From Aequorivita vitellina (GTDB lineage: Bacteria > Bacteroidota > Bacteroidia > Flavobacteriales > Flavobacteriaceae): a DNA stretch of 64,000 bases. Under the pieces are notes generated by a model. It had not been told where the DNA came from. It was given only the letters and a program-made list of their open reading frames with translations, and ran no database searches. Shown in pieces: positions 1-9,000 of this stretch. The stretch's first letter is position 1. Each line of letters starts with the position of its first letter. The position numbers and the translations under genes are program-made. The stretch covers positions 124,001 to 188,000 of the forward strand of contig NZ_JAIRBA010000001.1 of the NCBI RefSeq assembly GCF_022008365.1. Direction: 5' to 3'.

Positions 1-1285
1 GAAAGGCACACCGAATACTCCAGGAAAACCGAGTCCGTTTAGAAATCGCCCAGTTGAAGAAAATTTAGATTTGTTTGAAAAGATGAAAAATGGTGATACC
101 AAAGAAGGGGAGCACGTGCTTCGGGCAAAAATAAACATGGAATCGCCAAATATGTTAATGCGCGATCCAGTAATGTATCGAACCTTGTTTAAACATCACC
201 ACCGTACCGGCACGGATTGGAGAATATTCCCTATGTACGATTGGACACACGGCGAAAGCGATTACATTGAGCAAGTATCTCATTCCTTCTGTACGCTTGA
301 ATTTCTGCCGCATAGAGAGCTTTATGATTGGTTCTTGGACCAAGTAGTCGATGACAATAAATTACGCCCCAAACAGCGCGAATTTGCCCGTAGAAACCTA
401 AGCCATACTGTAGTGAGTAAACGAAAACTTGCACAATTGGTAAGCAGGGGTGTTGTTACCGGTTGGGACGATCCGCGTATGCCCACTATTTCTGGACTAC
501 GCCGAAGAGGATATACGCCAGAAGCTATCAAAAATTTTGCAGACAGCATTGGGGTTGGTAAACGTGAAAACTTGATTGATGTTTCGCATTTAGAATTCAA
601 CGTTCGTGAAGATTTAAACAAAAAAGCACCGCGAATTATGGTGGTCTTAGATCCGGTAAAATTGATTATAGACAATTATCCCGAAGGCAAAACTGAAATG
701 CTTGAGGCCGAAAATAATCAAGAAGATGAAAGTGCTGGTTTCCGTGAAATTCCATTTTCAAAAGAATTATTAATTGAGCGGGAGGATTTTAAAGAAGAAG
801 CAAACCGTAAGTTTTTCCGCCTTACTATTGGGAAAGAAGTGCGATTAAAAAATGCCTACATTATAAAAGGTGAAAGTGTCGTTAAGGATTCCGAAGGAAA
901 TATTACCGCAATACATTGCACCTACGATCCCGATAGCAAGAGTGGAAGTGGTACCGAAGCATCTTTACGCAAAGTAAAGGGAACATTACATTGGGTTTCC
1001 GAGGCACAGGCTCTTCCAGTAGAGGTGCGACTTTACGATCGTCTTTTTACAGTTCCATCACCCGATACAGATAAAGAAAAAGACTTTATGGAATTTATAA
1101 ATCCAGATTCGTTGCAAGTATTAACAGGGTATGCCGAACCAAGCGTAAAGGATTCCAAAACAGAAGATAAATTTCAATTTCAACGTTTGGGATATTTTGT
1201 GGTGGATCGTGATTCAACAGCTGAAAAATTAGTTTTCAATCGAACGGTTCCTTTACGAGATTCTTGGGCTAAATTGAGCGTATAA
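1..1285 (+). CDS. glnS: Glutaminyl-tRNA synthetase, 5'-truncated by window edge
   Basis: This enzyme charges tRNA-Gln with glutamine in the cytoplasm. The frame is open to the left edge (first full codon at base 2), giving 427 residues; family members are about 550, so roughly the first 125, including the HIGH motif, lie outside the window. The visible part starts with GTPNTPGKPSPFRNR, typical of GlnRS. It then has the WTHGESDYIEQVSHSFC block and the VVSKRKL version of KMSKS, followed by the two-barrel anticodon-binding region ending near FNRTVPLRDSW. These blocks favour GlnRS over GluRS; a separate GluRS gene is also present in this window. A TTG at 71 is not the start, because conserved residues precede it. 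Confidence 0.96.
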   Translation, partial: KGTPNTPGKPSPFRNRPVEENLDLFEKMKNGDTKEGEHVLRAKINMESPNMLMRDPVMYRTLFKHHHRTGTDWRIFPMYDWTHGESDYIEQVSHSFCTLEFLPHRELYDWFLDQVVDDNKLRPKQREFARRNLSHTVVSKRKLAQLVSRGVVTGWDDPRMPTISGLRRRGYTPEAIKNFADSIGVGKRENLIDVSHLEFNVREDLNKKAPRIMVVLDPVKLIIDNYPEGKTEMLEAENNQEDESAGFREIPFSKELLIEREDFKEEANRKFFRLTIGKEVRLKNAYIIKGESVVKDSEGNITAIHCTYDPDSKSGSGTEASLRKVKGTLHWVSEAQALPVEVRLYDRLFTVPSPDTDKEKDFMEFINPDSLQVLTGYAEPSVKDSKTEDKFQFQRLGYFVVDRDSTAEKLVFNRTVPLRDSWAKLSV

Positions 1286-1385
1286 TTAACAGTTATTCTA
1301 CAAAATGTTTGCTGTTTTAGGAGAAATTGGCTAGAATTTTCAGTTTTTATGATAAATTTATATGTTGAAAATTAACTATTAACCG

Positions 1386-1424
1386 GTTGTTAACAACATG
1401 CTGAGTAGCCGTTGTATATCTTTG
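1386..1424 (+). promoter_or_regulatory. Promoter region of the ytxH operon with palindrome
   Basis: A -7 element TATCTTTG (1417-1424) fits the Bacteroidota consensus TAnnTTTG. A perfect 12-bp palindrome GTTGTTAACAAC occupies 1386-1397, where the -33 region should be, and contains a TTG. The start codon of the YtxH gene lies 29 nt downstream of the -7 element. The promoter call is a consensus match; an operator role for the palindrome is inference. Confidence 0.5.
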
Positions 1425-1453
1425 AAATTATTAACTAATTAAACACAGAAAAA

Positions 1454-1831
1454 ATGGCATCAAATACAGGTCAAACATTATTAGCATTAATTACTGGCGC
1501 AGTAATAGGCGCAGGAATTGGAATTCTTTACGCACCAGATAAAGGGTCTAAAACCAGAGATAAATTAAGCAAAGAAGCTAAAAAAGCTCAAAAACAATTA
1601 AACAAACAATATCAAGAAACTACCAGCAATTTGAGTGATCGTGCCCAAAAGGCAAGATTTAGTTTTGAGCAAAAATTAAATGAGACACTTTCTTCCGCAA
1701 GCTATAAAGCAGACGATATTCTTTTAGCTATGGAAGATAAACTTGAAGCGTTAAGAAAACAAAACGCAAAGTTACAAATGGATTCTACTGCAGATCAAAC
1801 TAAAGCAAAGGCCAAAAAAGTAACATCGTAA
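1454..1831 (+). CDS. YtxH domain-containing protein
   Basis: This is a 125-residue small envelope protein. An N-terminal glycine-rich hydrophobic segment (about residues 6-27, GAVIGAGIGILYAPDKGSKT) matches the YtxH family, members of which are often stress-induced. The rest is a lysine- and glutamine-rich amphipathic helix, probably a coiled coil, with a basic tail. It is the first gene of a tight operon: the next start codon follows its stop after 1 nt. The TATCTTTG element upstream would drive all three genes. The biochemical function is unknown; a role in envelope stress is suggested only by the family. Confidence 0.85.
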   Translation: MASNTGQTLLALITGAVIGAGIGILYAPDKGSKTRDKLSKEAKKAQKQLNKQYQETTSNLSDRAQKARFSFEQKLNETLSSASYKADDILLAMEDKLEALRKQNAKLQMDSTADQTKAKAKKVTS

Positions 1832-1832
1832 T

Positions 1833-2282
1833 ATGGCATTTAGCAGCCTTAAAGAAAGCTTAAATCGCGTCGTTGACAGAGTAGAAGAATTTAGCATTAG
1901 TACGGCAGAGTACTATAAACTCCGCTTGTTTAAATCTACTATGAAAGGGGCAATATCTCTCGTAAACTTGCTTGTTTACGGTAGTTTATCGCTCTTTGTA
2001 ATGCTTTTTATTTCAATTGGGGCGGCATTTTGGCTAGGTACTTTTTTTGAGCACCAATACGTTGGGTTTCTCTTAATTGGAGCGTTTTACGGAATAATCC
2101 TTATTTTTATGTTTATCTATGGTCGAAAGATTATTGAACGTAATTTACTACATAAATTTTCAGGACTATTATATGATGAAGAGGACCTAGATCCAAAAAT
2201 TGCAGCTGAAAATGAATTAAATGAATATCAGGAAACATTGCAAGAGAACAAGATTAAGAAAGAAAATATTTCAAATTCATGA
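1833..2282 (+). CDS. Holin-like (phage holin family/Holin-X type) membrane protein
   Basis: This 149-residue protein has two hydrophobic segments (about residues 44-66 and 73-97) joined by a short turn. It is flanked by an amphipathic N-terminal helix and a charged C-terminal tail, the layout of the 'phage holin family' proteins found next to YtxH genes across Bacteroidota. Despite the name there is no phage context here. It sits between the YtxH gene (1-nt gap) and a small gene that overlaps its stop (ATGA), so the three are almost certainly co-translated. The function is unknown; a role in inner-membrane homeostasis is inference. Confidence 0.75.
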   Translation: MAFSSLKESLNRVVDRVEEFSISTAEYYKLRLFKSTMKGAISLVNLLVYGSLSLFVMLFISIGAAFWLGTFFEHQYVGFLLIGAFYGIILIFMFIYGRKIIERNLLHKFSGLLYDEEDLDPKIAAENELNEYQETLQENKIKKENISNS

Positions 2283-2527
2283 AGCGATATACAACTTTTG
2301 AAGAAATAGATAGAGATTTGAAATACCTTAGACTTAAGTCGCAAATTGACTTAGAGGAAGTGAAGCTCGGTTTAAATCAAAGTAAAGAAACTATGAGCGA
2401 AACCTTTTCACCCATCAATCTTATTGCAAGTACTTTAGGTTCCATAATAAAAAAAGCTTTCGTTTTAAAAGTTGTAGATAAATTGATAGGTATAAAACCG
2501 GTTAAAAAGAAAGAATACGAGGATTAA
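2279..2527 (+). CDS. Small conserved protein, DUF6327-like
   Basis: This 82-residue protein starts MKRYTTFEEIDRDLKYLRLK, which resembles the small DUF6327 proteins I recall from YtxH/holin operons in flavobacteria. It has a charged N-terminal helix and a short weakly hydrophobic stretch (about residues 43-68, ending in a KVVDKLIGIKP block) that may lie on the membrane. Its ATG overlaps the previous stop by 4 nt, so translation is coupled. No catalytic motif is visible. The DUF name is from memory and not verified. Confidence 0.7.
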   Translation: MKRYTTFEEIDRDLKYLRLKSQIDLEEVKLGLNQSKETMSETFSPINLIASTLGSIIKKAFVLKVVDKLIGIKPVKKKEYED

Positions 2528-2545
2528 AAATGTTTAAAATAAAAA

Positions 2546-2578
2546 GTAGAGCCCCTCAATTTTTTTGAAGGGCTCTAC
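2546..2578. terminator. Bidirectional stem-loop terminator
   Basis: A 14-bp stem with one mismatch (2546-2559 with 2565-2578, GTAGAGCCC...GGGCTCTAC) encloses a T-rich loop. It lies between the convergent DUF6327-like gene and the SPFH gene and has A-rich and T-rich flanks, so it can end transcripts from both sides. Confidence 0.8.
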
Positions 2579-2597
2579 TCGTTTTAATAAACACATT

Positions 2598-3590
2598 TTA
2601 GTAATTTAAATCTTCACCTTCTTCTGGTCGTGGCGGGGTTTCCCGTTTTGGTTTCTTTTTATGTACAATACCTTTTTCAAGATTTTTCTTCTTCATTTCT
2701 TCACCAATTTGATTACTCGCTACAAAAGAGGCAATCATATTATTGAGCATTTCACTACCTGCTTGAGGTGAATTTGGCATTAAAATTAAATTGGTATTTG
2801 TTTCTTCACCAATAGATTGTAGTGTGTCATAATGTTGTGTAACAACAATTAAAGCCGAAGCTTCCTGCGAATTAATACCAACATTGTTTAAAACATCTAC
2901 ACTTTCCTCTAAACCGCGTGCAATTTCACGACGCTGGTCTGCAATACCTTGCCCTTGTAAACGCTTGCTTTCAGCCTCTGCGCGGGCTTTAGCTACAATT
3001 TTAATACGTTCTGCTTCTGCCTCAAATTCTGCGGCAACTTTTTCGCGCTCGGCAGCGTTAATTCTATTCATTGCAGCCTTTACTTGAATATCTGGATCAA
3101 TATCGGTAACTAATGTTTTAATTATGTCGTATCCGTACGTGCTCATAGCTTCATTCAACTCTGCCTTTACAGCAATAGCTACATCGTCTTTTCTTTCAAA
3201 AACATCGTCTAATTTCATCTTCGGTACTTCGGCACGCACTACATCAAAAACGTACGAGGTAATTTGATCGTGGGGGTTTTCCAATTTGTAAAACGCATCG
3301 TAAACCTTCTGTTCCAAAACTTGAAATTGAACTGATATTTTCAGTCTAACAAAAACATCATCTTTCGTTTTTGTTTCAACTATAACATCTAACTGCTGAA
3401 TTTTAAGATTAATACGCCCAGCAATTTTATCGATTACGGGAATCTTTAATTGCAAACCAGAATGCCGAATGCTTAAAAATTTTCCAAATCGTTCTACTAT
3501 TGCGGCCGTTTGTTGTTTAACGGTAAAAAAGCTCGCAAATAAAATAAACAAACCAACTATTACGATTGGCACCAAAATAAACCCACCCAT
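2598..3590 (-). CDS. SPFH/band 7 domain membrane protein (stomatin-like)
   Basis: This 330-residue protein has one N-terminal membrane segment (about residues 3-21) and then an SPFH/band 7 domain (about 22-200) with the typical FGKFLSIRHSGLQLKIPVID and RAEVPKMKLDDVF blocks. An alanine/glutamate-rich coiled coil (AEREKVAAEFEAEAERIK) follows, then a basic, proline-containing tail. Family members form large oligomeric rings at the membrane and scaffold microdomains or control membrane proteases. No NfeD partner gene is next to it, so the partner is unknown. A possible minus-strand -7 element (TAATTTTG, 3637-3630) lies 39 nt upstream of the ATG. Confidence 0.92.
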   Translation of the reverse strand: MGGFILVPIVIVGLFILFASFFTVKQQTAAIVERFGKFLSIRHSGLQLKIPVIDKIAGRINLKIQQLDVIVETKTKDDVFVRLKISVQFQVLEQKVYDAFYKLENPHDQITSYVFDVVRAEVPKMKLDDVFERKDDVAIAVKAELNEAMSTYGYDIIKTLVTDIDPDIQVKAAMNRINAAEREKVAAEFEAEAERIKIVAKARAEAESKRLQGQGIADQRREIARGLEESVDVLNNVGINSQEASALIVVTQHYDTLQSIGEETNTNLILMPNSPQAGSEMLNNMIASFVASNQIGEEMKKKNLEKGIVHKKKPKRETPPRPEEGEDLNY

Positions 3591-3672
3591 ATTTTTTAAA
3601 TATTAATTATTTATACTTCGTGGAAGATACAAAATTAAAGCTATTTTCACGCCTCATTTTTATTCCCCATAT

Positions 3673-4332
3673 ATGAGTCTCTCTAAGTTACTTTTTGCTA
3701 CAATTTTCCTGCTATCTTTTCAACAAACAAGTGCACAACGCAACTACGACAGCTATAATTTTCTTGGAATACAAGCTGGAATACTGCTTTTTGATATACA
3801 TACAAACGATCTGGTAACCGAACAACGAGAAGGTTTTAGCGCAGGTTTTACTACGCGCGGTGCGTTTAGAAATAATTTCGATTTAATTTACGGAATTAGT
3901 TTTCTAAATGCTGCCGTTGGAATTGAAGGCAACGATCTTTTAAACACAGACACGCAATATATTGGTTACACTATTCACGGGGTAACGTTTAAATTAATTG
4001 GAAGCTATAACATAATTGTTAACCATTTAAGTCTTGAATTGGGACCTATTTTTGGTTTAAATGGTAAGATGAAATTGAATAATAATAGATTCGAAAATTA
4101 TGTGCTTACGGGTTATAATACCTTAACTGCTAGTGAAATTCAAGATATTTCAAAATTCAATGCTTTAATAGCTGCAGGTATTACCGGCGGCTTTAAGCAT
4201 TTTCGATTAAGTGCACAATATCATTATGGCTTAACAAATATATTAAGTGCATTGAATAAGAGAAATTTAGAAAACAATAGTTTTAAAGGAAATAGTTCCA
4301 CTGTAATTTTAAGCGGAGTAATTTACTTTTAA
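3673..4332 (+). CDS. Outer-membrane beta-barrel protein (PorT-like family)
   Basis: This 219-residue protein starts with a signal peptide (about residues 1-21, ending QQTSAQ). Alternating hydrophobic/polar strands follow, and it ends in an aromatic residue (VILSGVIYF), typical of a small eight-stranded outer-membrane barrel. Flavobacterial genomes contain many such 'porin family/outer membrane beta-barrel' proteins, and PorT of the type IX system is a distant relative; nothing here ties this copy to a function. It is convergent with gltX, and the two stop codons share the bases TTAA at 4329-4332. Confidence 0.75.
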   Translation: MSLSKLLFATIFLLSFQQTSAQRNYDSYNFLGIQAGILLFDIHTNDLVTEQREGFSAGFTTRGAFRNNFDLIYGISFLNAAVGIEGNDLLNTDTQYIGYTIHGVTFKLIGSYNIIVNHLSLELGPIFGLNGKMKLNNNRFENYVLTGYNTLTASEIQDISKFNALIAAGITGGFKHFRLSAQYHYGLTNILSALNKRNLENNSFKGNSSTVILSGVIYF

Positions 4333-5840
4333 CCTATAAACTCTATAGCATTTTCAATTCTTGAAATACTTTCTTCTTTTCCTAAAATGAAAAGAATATC
4401 GAAAACTTCCGGCCCTTTCATTTCACCGACCAGTGCTAAACGCAACGGCATCATTACTTTTCCAAAACCAATACCTTCTGAAGTAATCCATCCCTTAACT
4501 TTTTCTGATAAGTTTTCTGTTGAAAAATCTTCAGTTTCAGTTAAAATTGAAATTACCTGCTGTAGAATTTGAGGGGTATCCGCTTTAAATGCTTTGCCGG
4601 ATGCTTTGGCGTCGTAGGTTTGTGGGGCTTCAAAAAAGAAACTTCCCTGTTCCCAAAGGTCGCTTACGAATGTTGCGCGTTCTTTTAAAAGAGAAACGAT
4701 CGTTGTTAGATCGAGCGCAGTCGAAACCTTTTTTTCACTTAAAAATTTGGAAAAATCTTCGGCGAGCTTTTCATCATCTACCATTTGAAGATATTGATGC
4801 TGAAACCATTTCGTTTTTTCGGGATCAAACTTAGCACCTGCTTTATTTACGCGATCTAATTCAAATGCAGAAACCAATTCATATAAACTAAAAATTTCTT
4901 GCTCGGTTCCTGGATTCCAACCTAAAAAAGCGAGCATATTAAGTACTGCTTCGGGTAGATAGCCATCTTCGCGATAGCCGGAAAATACATCACCTTCAGC
5001 GGTTTTCCATTCCAAAGGAAATACTGGGAAACCCATTTTATCGCCATCGCGTTTGCTGAGTTTTCCGTTGCCAGTTGGTTTTAAAATCAACGGTAAATGT
5101 GCGAATTGAGGGGCATTCCAGTCAAAAGCGCGGTATAATAAAACGTGCAGCGCCAAAGATGGCAACCACTCTTCGCCGCGAATTACGTGGGTAATTTTCA
5201 TTAAATGATCGTCTACAATATTTGCCAAGTGATAAGTTGGCATCCCGTCGCTTTTAAAGAGCACTTTATCGTCGAGAACATTGGTTTCCACTTGCATGCT
5301 GCCGCGAATAATATCGTTTAAATAAAGCGTTTCATCTTCGGGCGACTTAAAACGAATTACATATTCTTCGCCATTCGCTATTTTTCGCTGCGTTTCTTCC
5401 GCGGAAAAAGTAAGTGAATTTTTTAGTTTTAAACGGTTGTGCCAATTGTAAATAAAAGTTTTTCCTTTGGCTTCGTGGTCTTTGCGGTGTGCGTCTAATT
5501 CTTCAGTTGTATCAAAAGCGTAATATGCGTTTCCAGATTCAAGCAACCTATCTGCGTATTGTTTGTATAGATTTTTTCTTTCGCTTTGGCGGTACGGGCC
5601 ATAGTTAGCTTCTTTCTCGGGGCCTTCGTCATAAGAAATGTTTAACCAATTTAAGGCTTCAATAATATACGCCTCGGCACCTTCCACATAACGGGTTTGG
5701 TCTGTATCTTCAATTCGCAAAAGGAAATCGCCACCGTGCTTTTTCGCAAATAAATAATTGAACAAAGCAGTGCGAACACCACCAATATGTAAAGGACCAG
5801 TTGGACTTGGGGCAAAACGCACCCGAACTTTTTGAGACAT
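4329..5840 (-). CDS. gltX: Glutamate--tRNA ligase
   Basis: This cytoplasmic enzyme attaches glutamate to tRNA-Glu. The 503-residue protein has the normal family length. The Rossmann signature FAPSPTGPLHIGGVRTALFN (HIGH variant at residues 18-21) and the KLSKRDGDKMGFP form of KMSKS are both present, followed by a helical anticodon-binding region. The ATG at 5840 gives the conserved start MSQKVRVRFAPSPTG. A consensus -7 element (TACCTTTG on the minus strand) lies 25 nt upstream. Its stop overlaps that of the convergent barrel gene. Confidence 0.98.
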   Translation of the reverse strand: MSQKVRVRFAPSPTGPLHIGGVRTALFNYLFAKKHGGDFLLRIEDTDQTRYVEGAEAYIIEALNWLNISYDEGPEKEANYGPYRQSERKNLYKQYADRLLESGNAYYAFDTTEELDAHRKDHEAKGKTFIYNWHNRLKLKNSLTFSAEETQRKIANGEEYVIRFKSPEDETLYLNDIIRGSMQVETNVLDDKVLFKSDGMPTYHLANIVDDHLMKITHVIRGEEWLPSLALHVLLYRAFDWNAPQFAHLPLILKPTGNGKLSKRDGDKMGFPVFPLEWKTAEGDVFSGYREDGYLPEAVLNMLAFLGWNPGTEQEIFSLYELVSAFELDRVNKAGAKFDPEKTKWFQHQYLQMVDDEKLAEDFSKFLSEKKVSTALDLTTIVSLLKERATFVSDLWEQGSFFFEAPQTYDAKASGKAFKADTPQILQQVISILTETEDFSTENLSEKVKGWITSEGIGFGKVMMPLRLALVGEMKGPEVFDILFILGKEESISRIENAIEFIG

Positions 5841-5865
5841 AATTTACATTCTTTTTATGAAGTTG

Positions 5866-5873
5866 CAAAGGTA
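5866..5873 (-). promoter_or_regulatory. -7 promoter element for gltX
   Basis: On the minus strand the sequence reads TACCTTTG, an exact match to TAnnTTTG, 25 nt before the gltX ATG. No clear TTG was found at -33. Confidence 0.5.
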
Positions 5874-6060
5874 CAATTATGCTACGGTTTTTTAAAGTTA
5901 TTGCACGCTGCGGTTTTTTCTTTTTTTGGAGTGATTATTGTGCCGTGGTAAGCACAAAATATTATTGTATTTTAGCTCCTCCTGCAAGGTTTCTAAAATT
6001 GCGGAGGTAGATTATTGTTATAAAATTTGGCAGGTGAGATTCCTGTCTTTAAAAGAATTT

Positions 6061-9000
6061 ATGAGCACATTTAACATCATCCAGCAAAAACTGGAGGAAT
6101 TTATTAAAAAATACTACACAAATGAGCTGATTAAAGGAACCATTCTTTTCTTTGCCATTGGGTTGCTGTATTTACTGCTCACACTACTTATTGAATATTT
6201 TTTATGGCTGAGCCCACTGGGAAGACAGTTGCTGTTTTGGGCTTTTATAATTGTTGAATTGGGCTTGTTTGTTAGGTTTATAGCTTTTCCGCTGGCGAAA
6301 CTTTTCAAACTTCAAACAGGAATTAATTACGAAGAAGCTTCAAAAATAATTGGCAACCATTTTCCTGAGGTTAGCGATAAATTGCTCAATGTAATTCAGC
6401 TAAATCAAAATCAACGTGAAAGTGAATTGCTTGCGGCAAGCATTGACCAAAAAGCCATCGAACTGAAACCTGTTCCTTTTAAAAGTGCCGTAAATTTTAA
6501 AAAGAATGCTAAATATCTAAAATACGCTGCCATTCCAATTTTCGTGTTTTTAGCATTTAGCGTCTTGGGCGGAATGGATATTTTTTCGAGCAGTTACAAA
6601 CGTGTTGTGCATTACGACACGGCATTTGAGCCACCTGCACCTTTCGCTTTTATTGTTATGAATAACGAATTGAACGCAGTAGAAAACAAACCTTTCACTT
6701 TAAAAATTAGAACACAGGGAAACACTATTCCCGAAAATGCGAGCATCAATTATAGTGGCGAAACTTATTATATGCAGCAGACAGCGCCCGGATTGTTTGA
6801 ATATACTTTTCAACAACCTGTGGAATCCATAGATTTCAATTTAAAGGCAAATAAAGTGAATTCGCGCAATTACACTTTAGATGTTGTAAAAACCCCCTCG
6901 CTACTTAATTTTGAAATGTATTTAGATTATCCTTCGTATACCGGCAAAAGAGATGAAACCTTGAAAAGCACCGGTAATGCTACTATTCCCGAGGGAACCA
7001 CAGTAAAATGGAACGTCGCTACAAAAAATACAAAGTTGGTAACTTTGAAAACTTCAGACACCGCAGTTTACTTCAAATCGAAAGGGGAGAACTTCAATTT
7101 TGAAAAGGGAATTTACCGCAAGCTTGATTATGCTATTACCACTTCCAACGAAAAATTGAAAGATTATGAAAATCTTGCTTTTACTTTAAATGTGGTGAAA
7201 GATCAGTTTCCTGAAATTGAGGTTCAATCAAAACAAGACAGCACGAATAGTCAGCGGGTTTTCTTTTTGGGACAGATTTCGGACGATTACGGACTCACAA
7301 AGTTGCGATTGGTCTATTTCCCCGAAGGCGACGAAAAGCAGGCTAAAACAGAAGCATTGCCACTAAACAAAACAAACTTTGACCAGTTTACATATGCTTT
7401 TCCGGGAAACCTTTCTTTGGAAGAAGGCGTTGCTTACGAGTACTATTTTGAAGTTTTTGACAACGACGCTATTCACAATTACAAATCTTCAAAATCCGGA
7501 GTTTATTCCTTCAGAAAACTCACAAAAGAAGAATTGGAAAATGAGCAGCTTCAAAATCAGCAAAACGCGATAAAAGGTTTAGACAAATCTTTGGAAGAAT
7601 TTAAGGACCAAAAACAAACTTTGGAGGAATTGTCGCGAACGCAAAAAGAGAAGAATGATCTTAATTACAACGACAAAAAGAAACTCCAAAATTTCCTAAA
7701 GCGCCAAAAGCAACAAGAGGAAATGATGAAGAATTTTTCGAAGGAATTGAAAGAAGAACTGCAAAATTTTCAACCTGAGAAGGAGGAAGAAGATCCGTTT
7801 AAAGAAGAACTTGAAAAGCGATTGGATGAAAATGAAGAACAGTTAAAAGAGAATGAAAAATTACTCGAGGAATTGGAAAAATTGCTTGAAAAAATTCAAA
7901 AGGAAGATTTAACTGAAAAACTTGAGGACCTTTCAAAACAAAACAAGAATCAAGAGAAGAATTTGGATCAATTACTTGAATTGACTAAACGATATTACGT
8001 TGAAAAGAAAGCTGAGAAATTAGCGGAGCAACTTTATGAATTGGGTGAAGAACAAGAAAAACTTGCAGACAAACCCTCCGAAGAAAACACCAAGGAGGCC
8101 CAGGAAGAATTAAATGAAAAGTTTGAGGAGCATAAAAAGCAAATGGAAGAGCTTCAAAAGGAAAACGAGAATTTAAAGAAACCTTTAGACATTCCAAAAG
8201 ATAAACCAAGCGAACAGCAGATTGATGAAGAGCAGGAAAAGGCCACTGATAAGTTGGGTGAAAAGAAACCTAATGAAGCGGGAAAAAATCAAAAAAAGGC
8301 TGGACAAAAAATGAAACAAATGGGGAAAGCAATGCAAATGCAAATGCAAGCTGGCCAAATGGAATCTATTGATGAAGACGTAAAAATGCTTCGACAGATA
8401 GTTGATAACTTGGTTGTTTTCTCTTTCCAGCAAGAAGATTTGATGGAAGTCTTCAAAAAGATTGAATACGGCAATCCTATTTTTGGTAAAAAATTGAATA
8501 TTCAAAACGATTTAAAAACCAATTTTGAACATATTGATGATAGCTTATTTGCGCTTTCATTACGTCAACCCTTGCTTGGAACACAAATAAATTCGTCGCT
8601 AACTGAAATTCAGTACAATATTGACAAATCTTTGGAGCGATTGGCACAAAACCAAACTCGGCAAGGCATTGGAAATCAGCAATATACAATTACAGGGGCT
8701 AATGATTTGGCTGTGTTATTAAGCGATATTTTAAGCAACATGCAAATGCAGATGGCTATGGCTATGGGTTCCGGCTCTGGAAAAGGTATGCCAAGCCCAG
8801 GTTCAGGTAGTGGAGAGGGTTTTCAGCTTCCGGATATTATTAAGAAACAAGAAAGCCTAAACGAACAGATGAAAGAGGGAATTGAGAAGGGTAAAAAGGG
8901 CTCAAAAGGTGAGGGCAAAGGAGAAGGCAAAGGAGAAGGTGAGGGTGAAGGGGAAAGCGAAGGAAGTGGCGATGGTAAAGGTGATAATGGAGAAAATGGA

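Noticed and set aside
1833-2282. A prophage holin
   Set aside because: The gene has holin-like topology but sits in a YtxH operon with no lysis or phage genes nearby.
5938-6060. Upstream extension of the DUF4175 frame
   Set aside because: The extra 41 residues have no conserved character, and the region contains promoter-like sequence; ATG 6061 fits better.
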